From the NCBI RefSeq assembly GCF_009789235.1, contig NZ_WSTB01000003.1, forward strand, positions 248,001-312,000: a stretch of DNA of 64,000 nucleotides, in the 5' to 3' direction. The translations under genes were made by a program, and so were the position numbers. Source of the DNA: Flavobacterium hydrocarbonoxydans. GTDB taxonomy: Bacteria; Bacteroidota; Bacteroidia; Flavobacteriales; Flavobacteriaceae. This document shows positions 56,496-64,000 of this stretch, piece by piece (positions within the stretch are counted from its first letter, which is position 1; every line of letters begins with the position of its first letter). Under the pieces are notes generated by a model. It saw only the letters and a list, made by a program, of their open reading frames with translations. It made no database searches and was not told the origin of the DNA.

Positions 56496-57353
56496 ATGAA
56501 AACAAAAGCGAGTTTGAATGAGCAAGATTACTTGCACAGTTTTATGTCAACAATGACTCAAAAATCGGATACGATTATCAATTATGTTCTTGCGGTTTAT
56601 TTCCTTCTCGGAATTGCATTAGCCTTTAAATACGATACCTGGGAGATCGGAATTGGTGTTGGATCTTTGAATCTGATTCTTTATTATTCGGCTAAATTTT
56701 TCCTGAAAAATTCTAAGTTTTACCAGTATATGCTGGCTGTGGTTTTAGCCATATTTATGGCGCAGTACATCTATCAGATGCACGGTTTGTTCGAAATGCA
56801 CTTTACCGTTTTTATCGCCAGCACGATCCTGATTATTTATCAAAACTGGAAACTGCAAATTCCGCTTACTCTTTTAGTGGTTTTACATCACATTGGATTA
56901 GCTTATGTACAAAACTTCATTTATACCAATCCAACAGGACTTCAAATCTATTTTTCGCAGGTAAACATTGATCTGGAAACCCTAATCATACACGTGGTTT
57001 TAGCCGCTGTTGTGTTTTTTATGAATGGTTACTGGTCGTACTATTTTAAGGAACATAGCGAAAATCATATTTCTAAAATTTCTGGCGAATATGAATTAGA
57101 GAACATGAAACTGGCATCGGCAAAATACAGTTCATTAGCTTCTAATAAAGAGTTCAATGTTTTTGTTTACAGAACGGCTCAGGATTTAAAAATGCCTTTA
57201 AACTCAGTACTAAAATTAATTGATGTTTCGAAAGAGAATACCGATAATGAAAAATTATTAAACTATTTTGAAATGATGAGAGAGAATACCCAAAAAATTG
57301 ATGATCTGATTAATGACATCCACGGAAAATCAGCAGCCAGAGTTTCTAATTAG
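56496..57353 (+). CDS. Six-helix membrane sensor with truncated kinase-like stub
   Basis: 285 residues. Six membrane helices (about 28-44, 52-70, 78-93, 103-117, 122-140, 160-182) contain YQMHGLFEMHFTVFIAS and LLVVLHHIGLAYVQN; the pattern G-x-x-E-x-HF ... HH is known from the membrane sensor of certain chemoreceptors and kinases. A cytoplasmic helical part (about 200-285) reads RTAQDLKMPLNSVLKLIDVS and then a typical second helix. It looks like the dimerisation domain of a histidine kinase in which the phospho-His is replaced by Q229, and the ATPase domain is entirely absent. Confidence 0.75.
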   Translation: MKTKASLNEQDYLHSFMSTMTQKSDTIINYVLAVYFLLGIALAFKYDTWEIGIGVGSLNLILYYSAKFFLKNSKFYQYMLAVVLAIFMAQYIYQMHGLFEMHFTVFIASTILIIYQNWKLQIPLTLLVVLHHIGLAYVQNFIYTNPTGLQIYFSQVNIDLETLIIHVVLAAVVFFMNGYWSYYFKEHSENHISKISGEYELENMKLASAKYSSLASNKEFNVFVYRTAQDLKMPLNSVLKLIDVSKENTDNEKLLNYFEMMRENTQKIDDLINDIHGKSAARVSN

Positions 57354-57405
57354 AAAGTTTACCATCACGTAGCTCCAAATCTAGTACTAAACTTAACCTC
57401 ACTAT

Positions 57406-57750
57406 ATGTCAAAATACGATTTTCAATTAGCAACAGAAATGCTGGTGACCTGGAAAAATTCTTTCGATGATTATTTAAAGAGCAATGCCGCGCTGAATCC
57501 TAAACATTTGATAGCTGCTGATACCGCCATTGGTCAGATAATAACGAAGATCCATGAAGAAAACAATACGGACTCAAATATAAAAAACCTGAATTTTCAA
57601 TATCTTAAAATGATTCAGATTGCCAATGACATTCACCATTTAAAATCAATAAACGATGAAACTTTGCCGGACTGGCTGGAAGATGAATTAGAAACAGTTT
57701 TTCTGAAAATAAAAGACTTACTGGCATCTCTGGAAAAAACATTGAATTAA
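57406..57750 (+). CDS. Small all-helical protein of unknown function
   Basis: 114 residues, soluble, acidic and helical throughout (MSKYDFQLATEMLVTWKNSF at the start). Contains NDIHHLKSINDE. No known family seen. It lies between the membrane sensor gene (52 bases) and the PAS protein gene (59 bases) in one operon. A role as phosphotransfer or adaptor protein would be possible for a helical bundle, but nothing in the sequence proves it. Confidence 0.72.
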   Translation: MSKYDFQLATEMLVTWKNSFDDYLKSNAALNPKHLIAADTAIGQIITKIHEENNTDSNIKNLNFQYLKMIQIANDIHHLKSINDETLPDWLEDELETVFLKIKDLLASLEKTLN

Positions 57751-57809
57751 ACACCTCTTTACAAACAGAACAAATTTAAACTTACTTATTAATTTAAAAT
57801 AAAATATTT

Positions 57810-58412
57810 ATGGACATACGAATTACTCGCCCTACTCCATCCGACAGAGAAGTCGATTGGAATAAAAGTAAAGTGTTATTAAGTAAGACAGACACTAAAG
57901 GAACTATTTTATATGCTAATGAAGCTTTTATTGACGTATCCGGTTATGATGAGTTTGAACTGATTGGTCAGCCTCATAATATCATTAGACATCCTGATAT
58001 GCCAAAAGTGATTTTCAAATTCCTATGGGACAGCATCAAGGCCAATAAAAACATTCATGCAATTATAAAAAACATGTCTAAAACAGGCCGCTATTACTGG
58101 GTTATTACCGACTTTAAAATAATCGCTGATTCTGATGGTGAAATTGCAGGATTCTTTGGAACCAGAAAATCAGTTCCTGAAGAAATAATAACCAAATTTA
58201 TTGAGCCGCTGTACAAAAAACTATTACACATAGAAGAAGCCAGTGGACTTAGAGCATCAGAAGAATATCTGATTGGTTTTTTGGAAGAGCGCAATAAAAC
58301 CTATATGGAATATGTAGATCATCTTGTAGCAACCGGAAAAGACGACAAACAAAAGGTTAAAAAAGGGTTCTTTAATGGCTTTTTTGAGAAATCAAATTCG
58401 CCAAAAAAATAA
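57810..58412 (+). CDS. Aer-like PAS domain protein without output domain
   Basis: 200 residues. An N-terminal PAS domain (about 15-130) strongly resembles the FAD-binding PAS of aerotaxis receptors: LLSKTDTKGTILYANEAFID, VSGYDEFELIGQPHNIIRHP, DMPKVIFKFLWDSIK, and TGRYYWVITDF. The helical remainder (about 135-190) carries no chemoreceptor signalling hairpin, kinase or cyclase, so the protein must pass a signal to a partner. It is the last gene of the four-gene operon. FAD binding and oxygen or redox sensing are inferred from the family. Confidence 0.85.
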   Translation: MDIRITRPTPSDREVDWNKSKVLLSKTDTKGTILYANEAFIDVSGYDEFELIGQPHNIIRHPDMPKVIFKFLWDSIKANKNIHAIIKNMSKTGRYYWVITDFKIIADSDGEIAGFFGTRKSVPEEIITKFIEPLYKKLLHIEEASGLRASEEYLIGFLEERNKTYMEYVDHLVATGKDDKQKVKKGFFNGFFEKSNSPKK

Positions 58413-58752
58413 CGATTACTTGCTTATTACATTACCAAACTCAAAATTTTACTAAATATGACTATCCGTTTTTATAACAATCATTGAGAATGGCACACAG
58501 ACAAAACTGATTTTAACGGATTAATCTCATTGTGTTTCAATAAAAAATCTGCTTTTACCTGTTCAATCAGTGTCATCTGAGGTCTATTTTCTTAGCTGCA
58601 GACAGTCATATTACTAAATCTATACAGTTTAGTTTAAACTCATAAAAAAATCCAATTCTAAATGAACTGGAATTTTTTATTAAAATTCTAAATTGCTTAC
58701 TAAATTCAACAAAAAAGCCGTCTTTTTGAGACGGCCTTTTTAATGTTTAAAA
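58413..58752. other. Spacer between convergent sensor and protease genes
   Basis: 340 bases. Contains a clear terminator (58711-58742) and a weaker hairpin, roughly 58650-58680 (ATCCAATTC / GAACTGGA). No ORF or repeat besides these. Confidence 0.55.
58711..58742. terminator. Bidirectional intrinsic terminator
   Basis: AAAAAAGCCGTCT pairs with AGACGGCCTTTTT with a short TTTTG loop. A run on the left, T run on the right, so it works in both directions, mainly for the protease gene that stops at 58753. Confidence 0.85.
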
Positions 58753-61629
58753 TTATTTTTTGATAAAACGTCGTATCGTTCTTTTGCCTTCTTTTTCGAA
58801 GATTACAAAATAAATACCCTGTTTTAATTGTGAAACATCCAGACTGTTTTCGCTGATTTTTTTCTGCGAAATAAACGTTCCTGACTGCGAATCAACAATA
58901 CTCACCTGAGAACCTGTTACATCTTTTGAAAACGAAAGTGTGCTCTCTACCGGATTAGGATAAACAGTAAGGGTAACATCTTCCTGATTTTCTTTTTCTA
59001 AAGAAGCTGTTGCAGTTTGCGGGATTGCTGCTGCGGCGCCAACTTTAGTAATTCGGAACCAGTTGATGTTTACACCCGTATTTTGAATAAATATCCCAAA
59101 ATTATAGGTTCCGGCAGTAACACTTACGGTTTGTGATACCGTTTGCCAATTCTGCCATCCTCCTGTATTCGGAATATCAACTGCTCCTAATAAAATAGTT
59201 CCTCCATTCAAATCCGAGGATATTTTAGCACCTGTTACAGCACTGGCTACACGATATTCGATTACATACGATCCTGAAGTTGGAAAATTAATACTGTTAT
59301 ACGCCATCCAGTCACCTGTTTCCGTATATCCTACATTCAATCCGCCACCGGCATCAGTAGTCGCTTCGGTTTGAATTCCGCTCATCGCCGAGTAATTTTC
59401 AGCTTCAATAAATGTTGATGTTACGGATGATGTAGTCGAAATTAATTTCCACTGTCCACAAGTCTGATTGTTGTTATCCCATTGCTGTACATTAGCGCCA
59501 TTGGCCGTACTTGCATTGGTCACCTCAACTAATTTACCACTATGTCTGGCGATAATTTTATAAAAACCATCTCCTGTTGAAAACAATATAAATTGCTGAT
59601 TAGTGGTTGCGTTGTACGGATATTGCTCTACATTGGCACCATTAGCTTTGCTAAAATTATTTACATCTAAAGATTGCCCGCTATGATTGGCAATAATTTT
59701 ATACATACCATCACCTAAGTGCGTAAAAGTAAATTTTTGGTTATTATTTGTATTTGGCGTTCCTTGGGCTACATTGGCACCATTAGTTGAACTGGCTCCC
59801 CAGACATCCATATTGAGTCCACTGTTTCGGTTTTGCAAAAAGTACGTAAAGTTTCCTAAAGTAGTCGTTCCATTAGCCAAAATACGGATAGAAGTTACTT
59901 TGTCATTCCAGGTGCCATTCAAACAGCTATTATCAGAATTGATAACCGTTGAAGCTCCTCCAAAATTATCATCCTGATACAAAATAGCCTGATAGCCTTG
60001 CGCAACCCGAAGTGACGAAATATCATCATTTAATACACCAAGAGAATTCAAACGTGCCATATTGTAATCACCTATGGTCAGCCCTCCTGAAAAACCAGTA
60101 TAATTACAATCTTTATAAACCGTAATCACATCTGTAGAAGAATTTATGGCTCCACCTGGCGGAATAGTACCTGTGATACTATAACTTCCGATAGATCCGT
60201 ACGCCGGATATCCTCCATAACCTGCATTTCCTGCTCCATTACCATCAACGCCAACAAAATATTTACCGGCTGGCAAGTTTACATTCATCGAAGCATTCAG
60301 AGCAAAAGGATCTGAATTCCAATACGTACCCATTTCAGCACCTGCGGCATTATAAAGCCTTAACAAAAGGTGTAAGTTCCCGTCTCTGCCCACCGTATTG
60401 GCATTGATCGAAACATTTCCTCCGCCTGTTGTAAACGTAAAAAAATCATAATCTGCTTCGCTGGCGATGATACCATTTTTCTGATTGATGGCTCCGCCTG
60501 CATTGTAATCCAGATTGGTAGCAGAAGCCGTGTTATTTCCGTGATCATCACCTCTGTACCCTACTCCAAATTTAGCACTGGCTATAATCGCCACATCGTC
60601 CTGTAGGTTATTGGCAAAATTATAATCTCCTTTACTCCATTGCACAACAGGTCTGTAATACCCTGCTCCCATAATTGGTGCCCAGGATGTACCGTCAATT
60701 CCTAAAAAGTAACCTTCGTTAGGTGTCGTTCTTCCGTCGTGACCTAAGTCAAAAGTATGTCCTACTTCATGTGACGACGCATCACCACCCGATTTACCCG
60801 AAGTGATAAACACCCAGCATGGCACATCATTATCCCAATTAAAAGAACCAATATAAGCCACACCTCCAGCTCCCGGAGCAGCTGTATTGGTTGGCGTAAC
60901 AACAACGCGCATTCTGCGGGTTCTTGGGTAAGAATTAAAAACTGCTTCGCTAGTAGTCACATTCAGGTTAAAAGGTCTGTAATCTTCTGATACAACCTCC
61001 CAATGCTGCTGTACATCGGCATCGCTCATTCCGGATGGCGCCGCGTTGATGGCATTACCATTGTTCCATAAATTTCCAGGAGCCATATAATAACCATCAA
61101 AATCCAATAGTACACAACCAGCTGCTCCCGGTAAACTTTGCAGGTTTAGCAACGCCGGCGCAATCGCAGCTGCTGCACTTTTTGCTGTACTGGCTTTTTT
61201 GGTGGGTACATTTCGATAATCAAGACATACTAATGTATTGATATCAACTTTTGAAACGTAAGCATTTCCTAGTTTATCGGAATAGTATTTATACGCTTCT
61301 TTAGTTGCTTTCAGGATAATGTGCCCTTCCAGTGAATTTTCTTCAACTTTAATAAAAAAAGAAGATTCTGAAATGTTTTTAATTTCTCCAATCAAAAACT
61401 CACTTGTCACATCTGATTTTTTGTAATTGATTTTTCCGTTGAAGTTTTTAGCTTCCGAAACCTGAAGCAAAACTGTTTTCTCAGTACTCTTTCCGGTACT
61501 TTTGTTGGCTTCGGTTTTTAATTTACTCAAAAAAGCTCTACTTGAACCTAATGACGTTTGTGCTATTGCAAAACCACTAAACGCCAGAAATACCAATACA
61601 CTTAACTTAAATCTGTAATTATTTTTCAT
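58753..61629 (-). CDS. T9SS-secreted metzincin-type metalloprotease with lectin modules
   Basis: 958 residues. Signal peptide (to about 23), pro-region, then a zinc protease with H287-E288-x-x-H291-x5-H297 (SHEVGHTFDLGHDG) and a Met-turn-like APIMGAG. A PPC-like domain (about 360-490, ADYDFFTFTTGGG) follows. The rest is modular: beta/gamma-crystallin fold (about 500-585, YKDCNYTGFSGGLTIGDYN), ricin-type lectin (about 590-725), CBM6 (about 735-865, AENYSAMSGIQTEATTDAGG), and a T9SS type A sorting domain (about 880-958, YPNPVESTLSF ... QGIYFVIF). The last four modules are nearly identical to those of the neighbouring chitinase. It is secreted over the outer membrane and processed there. Confidence 0.9.
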   Translation of the reverse strand: MKNNYRFKLSVLVFLAFSGFAIAQTSLGSSRAFLSKLKTEANKSTGKSTEKTVLLQVSEAKNFNGKINYKKSDVTSEFLIGEIKNISESSFFIKVEENSLEGHIILKATKEAYKYYSDKLGNAYVSKVDINTLVCLDYRNVPTKKASTAKSAAAAIAPALLNLQSLPGAAGCVLLDFDGYYMAPGNLWNNGNAINAAPSGMSDADVQQHWEVVSEDYRPFNLNVTTSEAVFNSYPRTRRMRVVVTPTNTAAPGAGGVAYIGSFNWDNDVPCWVFITSGKSGGDASSHEVGHTFDLGHDGRTTPNEGYFLGIDGTSWAPIMGAGYYRPVVQWSKGDYNFANNLQDDVAIIASAKFGVGYRGDDHGNNTASATNLDYNAGGAINQKNGIIASEADYDFFTFTTGGGNVSINANTVGRDGNLHLLLRLYNAAGAEMGTYWNSDPFALNASMNVNLPAGKYFVGVDGNGAGNAGYGGYPAYGSIGSYSITGTIPPGGAINSSTDVITVYKDCNYTGFSGGLTIGDYNMARLNSLGVLNDDISSLRVAQGYQAILYQDDNFGGASTVINSDNSCLNGTWNDKVTSIRILANGTTTLGNFTYFLQNRNSGLNMDVWGASSTNGANVAQGTPNTNNNQKFTFTHLGDGMYKIIANHSGQSLDVNNFSKANGANVEQYPYNATTNQQFILFSTGDGFYKIIARHSGKLVEVTNASTANGANVQQWDNNNQTCGQWKLISTTSSVTSTFIEAENYSAMSGIQTEATTDAGGGLNVGYTETGDWMAYNSINFPTSGSYVIEYRVASAVTGAKISSDLNGGTILLGAVDIPNTGGWQNWQTVSQTVSVTAGTYNFGIFIQNTGVNINWFRITKVGAAAAIPQTATASLEKENQEDVTLTVYPNPVESTLSFSKDVTGSQVSIVDSQSGTFISQKKISENSLDVSQLKQGIYFVIFEKEGKRTIRRFIKK

Positions 61630-61663
61630 ATTTATTTGGGGGTTGATAAGTTACTATTCCATA

Positions 61664-61714
61664 AAAAAAGAGCACTATTTCTTCTTTAAACAAAAGAAGA
61701 AACAGCACTCTTTT
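61664..61714 (-). terminator. Long hairpin terminator of the chitinase gene
   Basis: AAAAGAGCACTATTTCTTCTTT pairs with AAGAAGAAACAGCACTCTTTT with three mismatches, followed on the minus strand by a run of T. It lies seven bases after the chitinase stop and close to the protease start. Confidence 0.7.
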
Positions 61715-61720
61715 AAAAAC

Positions 61721-64000
61721 TTATTTTTTAATAAAACGTCTTACTGTCTGCGTACCTTCTTTATCAAAAACGATAAAATAAATACCCGCTTTCAAACGCG
61801 AAACATCCAGACTATTAGCGCTTATATTTTGTTCCGAAACCACAGCACCTGATTGAGAATTTACAATAGAAACTTTAGTTCCTGATACTTCAGTAGAAAA
61901 CGAAAGGGTGTTTTCAACCGGATTTGGATAAATGGTAATCGAAGGCAAAGCAATTGTTTTTTTAGCATCTGCTGAAGCCGTTTTAGCAGTACCCGATTTT
62001 GTAATTTTGATCCAGTTTAGGTTTACGCCTGTATTTTGAATAAAAACACCAAAATTATACGTACCTGCATTTACATTTACAGTCTGAGATACCGTTTGCC
62101 AGTTTTGCCATCCACCTGTATTCGGAATATCAACAGATCCTAACTGAATCGTTCCTGCGTTTAAATCTGATGATATCTTGGCACCTGACATCGCACTTGC
62201 TACTCTGTATTCGATCAGATAAGAGCCTGAAGTTGGAAAATTGATATTGAAATACGCCATCCAGTCACCTGTATCAGCATATCCTACATTCAAACCTCCT
62301 CCTGTGTCTGTTGTTGCTTCGGTTTGAATGCCACTCATAGAAGAATAACTCTCTGCCTGAATTAACGTTGAAACCGGTGGCGGTGTTCCTGTAACCGGAA
62401 CTAACTTCCATTGGCCACAAGTCTGATTTACATTTTCCCATTGTTGTACATTCGCACCGTTTGCAGTACTAGCATTGGTCACCTCAACTAATTTACCACT
62501 GTGTCGGGCGATAATTTTATAAAAACCATCTCCTGTTGAAACCAGAATAAATTGCTGATTGGTTGTAGCATTGTATGGATATTGCTCTACATTGGCACCA
62601 TTGGCTTTGCTAAAATTATTTACATCTAAGGATTGCCCGCTATGATTGGCGATAATTTTATACAAACCATCACCTAAATGAGTGAATGTGAATTTTTGGT
62701 TATTATTAGTATTAGCAGTTCCCTGCGCAACATTGGCACCGTTAGACATACTGGCATTCCAGACATCCATGTTTAGAGAACTGTTTCGGTTTTGCAAATA
62801 ATACGTAGCGTTTCCTAAAGTAGTGGTTCCGTTCGCAATTACTCTTACAGAAGTTACTTTATCATTCCACGTAGTATTTAAACAGGTATTATCTGAATTG
62901 ATTACTGTTGAACCTCCTCCGAAATTATCATCCTGATATAAAATCGCCTGAAAGCCTTGTGCTACTTTAAGCGACGAAATAACATCTGACTGAATTCCTA
63001 AAGAAGTTAATCGCGCCAAATTATAATCCCCAATCGTTAAACCTCCTGAAAAACCAGTATAATTACAATCTTTATACACTGTAATTACATCTGTAGAAGC
63101 AGGAACCTGTGGCTGATTTACACTGATTACTTCGCTAATGGCGTTCAACAATGATTTAGAACCTGTAGCATCCTGCGACAACTCCCAAATCATAATTCCG
63201 CCTGCATTCTGATTTGCAAAAGTGGCTTTTTGTTTGATGGTTGGGATTCCATTATAATAAATCGTACTTCCTACCTGATCTACATTTTCTGCACCCGGAT
63301 ATTGATTTACGATATTGGCAAACGAAATTCCCTGATTGGCAGAAGCTCCAAAACCATATCCGTAAAAAGGTACACCAATAATGGCTTTAGCTGCAGGCAA
63401 ACCTCTTCCTGTCCAGTAATTAAATTGATTTACCGCCATCGTATAAGGAGAATGCTGCCCCGGATTTCCTGGTGCCCAAGGTCCTGTAGCATCATACGCC
63501 ATAATATTAATCCAGTCAAAAGTAGAAAAAGTAGAAGAAGGAACATTTCCTCCACCATATCCTTCTGAAAGAGCTGCCGAAAGCAATTTACCATTCGCAT
63601 GCAATTTAATCCCTAATTCATTGATGAAACCGCCATAATCTCCGTTGATAGCCGGACCTTCTAAATCCATATCGACACCATCGAAGTTATGAGCCACAAC
63701 ATAGTCGTATATTTTCTGAATAAAAGCGGTTCTGTTTCCAGCCGTAATCAGATTAAAATAATTATCTCTGATGGCGCCTCCTTCAGAAACGGAACCTCCT
63801 CCAAGTGATACAAAAACTTTTACATTTTGAGCATGAGCCGCCTGAATAATCGCATTCGATCCTGAATTAAAGGTCAAATACCCATTGGCATCCGGATTTT
63901 CGAACGCAATATTGATATGCGTTAATTTGCCATATTGAATGCTGCCTGAAAACGCATTCAGGTCAATCCAGTTGGGTATGTAAGCGATGACTTTTTTTTG
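61721..64000 (-). CDS. GH18 chitinase with crystallin, ricin, CBM6 and T9SS modules, 5' end outside window
   Basis: The frame is open to base 64000, entering with KKVIAYIPNWIDLNAFSGSI, the first strand of a GH18 barrel, so only the signal peptide and a few residues are missing. Catalytic motif DxxDxDxE is intact (NFDGVDMDLEGP, encoded near 63661-63690); VKVFVSLGGGS is strand three. After the barrel (coding to about 63105) come a beta/gamma-crystallin fold, ricin-type lectin, CBM6 and a T9SS type A sorting domain. It hydrolyses chitin or related GlcNAc polymers outside the cell. The tail is an almost identical copy of that of the adjacent protease. Confidence 0.93.
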   Translation of the reverse strand, partial: QKKVIAYIPNWIDLNAFSGSIQYGKLTHINIAFENPDANGYLTFNSGSNAIIQAAHAQNVKVFVSLGGGSVSEGGAIRDNYFNLITAGNRTAFIQKIYDYVVAHNFDGVDMDLEGPAINGDYGGFINELGIKLHANGKLLSAALSEGYGGGNVPSSTFSTFDWINIMAYDATGPWAPGNPGQHSPYTMAVNQFNYWTGRGLPAAKAIIGVPFYGYGFGASANQGISFANIVNQYPGAENVDQVGSTIYYNGIPTIKQKATFANQNAGGIMIWELSQDATGSKSLLNAISEVISVNQPQVPASTDVITVYKDCNYTGFSGGLTIGDYNLARLTSLGIQSDVISSLKVAQGFQAILYQDDNFGGGSTVINSDNTCLNTTWNDKVTSVRVIANGTTTLGNATYYLQNRNSSLNMDVWNASMSNGANVAQGTANTNNNQKFTFTHLGDGLYKIIANHSGQSLDVNNFSKANGANVEQYPYNATTNQQFILVSTGDGFYKIIARHSGKLVEVTNASTANGANVQQWENVNQTCGQWKLVPVTGTPPPVSTLIQAESYSSMSGIQTEATTDTGGGLNVGYADTGDWMAYFNINFPTSGSYLIEYRVASAMSGAKISSDLNAGTIQLGSVDIPNTGGWQNWQTVSQTVNVNAGTYNFGVFIQNTGVNLNWIKITKSGTAKTASADAKKTIALPSITIYPNPVENTLSFSTEVSGTKVSIVNSQSGAVVSEQNISANSLDVSRLKAGIYFIVFDKEGTQTVRRFIKK

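Noticed and set aside
58753..64000. Assembly duplication explaining the identical tails
   Set aside because: The catalytic parts and many scattered codons differ, and each gene has its own terminator, so it is a real duplication of the tail.
1..64000. tRNA, rRNA, prophage, insertion sequence or integrase genes
   Set aside because: None seen on either strand; every long open frame is accounted for by the listed genes.

Overview
The window reads as chromosomal DNA of a Bacteroidota member, most likely a Flavobacterium. The sequence is AT-rich. It holds SusC/SusD pairs, two hybrid two-component sensors (HTCS), a FecI/FecR/TonB-receptor/DUF4249 set, two-permease ABC-2 exporters with DUF3526-type periplasmic insertions, C-terminal type IX secretion (T9SS) signals, and promoters of the TTG-N19/20-TAnnTTTG type. 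I saw no rRNA, tRNA, CRISPR array, prophage or insertion sequence. Genus is inferred from gene content only.

Left end (1-10.6 kb): the tail of one glycan locus, with a partial GH31 and a GH43 transcribed leftwards, faces a divergent HTCS. The HTCS is followed by a two-part methyltransferase resembling the stand-alone AprA-type enzymes. Two secreted proteins of unknown function and a single-domain response regulator come next. From 10.6 to 15.8 kb is a cell-surface signalling operon reading leftwards: ECF sigma, a small ferredoxin-fold-like protein, FecR anti-sigma, a TonB receptor with an STN domain, and a DUF4249 lipoprotein.

Middle (16-34.7 kb): a CPA1 Na+/H+ antiporter; a leaderless Cys/His amidase-like protein followed by a putative carboxylate-amine ligase; a peroxide-defence island (OsmC, an alpha/beta hydrolase, and OxyR with both redox cysteines at 199 and 208); a LuxR-type regulator; then a five-gene metal or siderophore-like cluster in which a TonB receptor is inserted between an ABC ATPase and two DUF3526 permeases, led by a small His/Cys-rich exported protein. 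A short Hc1 histone-like gene and a PDZ-less M61 peptidase close this part.

Right (35-55 kb): a complete polysaccharide utilization locus reading leftwards: HTCS, surface glycan-binding lipoprotein, SusC, SusD, two GH30 enzymes, GH2, GH27 and a double GH43. The combination fits beta-1,6-galactan or type II arabinogalactan side chains, which is inference. From 55.9 to 58.4 kb is a four-gene operon that looks like a chemoreceptor or sensor kinase split into separate polypeptides (thioredoxin-like, 6-TM sensor with a kinase stub lacking its His, helical protein, Aer-like PAS). The window ends with two T9SS-secreted hydrolases, a metzincin-type protease and a GH18 chitinase cut by the window edge. 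They share one almost identical crystallin-ricin-CBM6-sorting-signal tail.

Non-coding observations include two copies, in opposite orientation, of a 120-145 bp element with inverted ends (24932 and 42539), one of them between the two GH30 genes; phased direct repeats in the oxyR promoter; palindromes ahead of the ECF sigma gene and of the split-sensor operon; and several intrinsic terminators.
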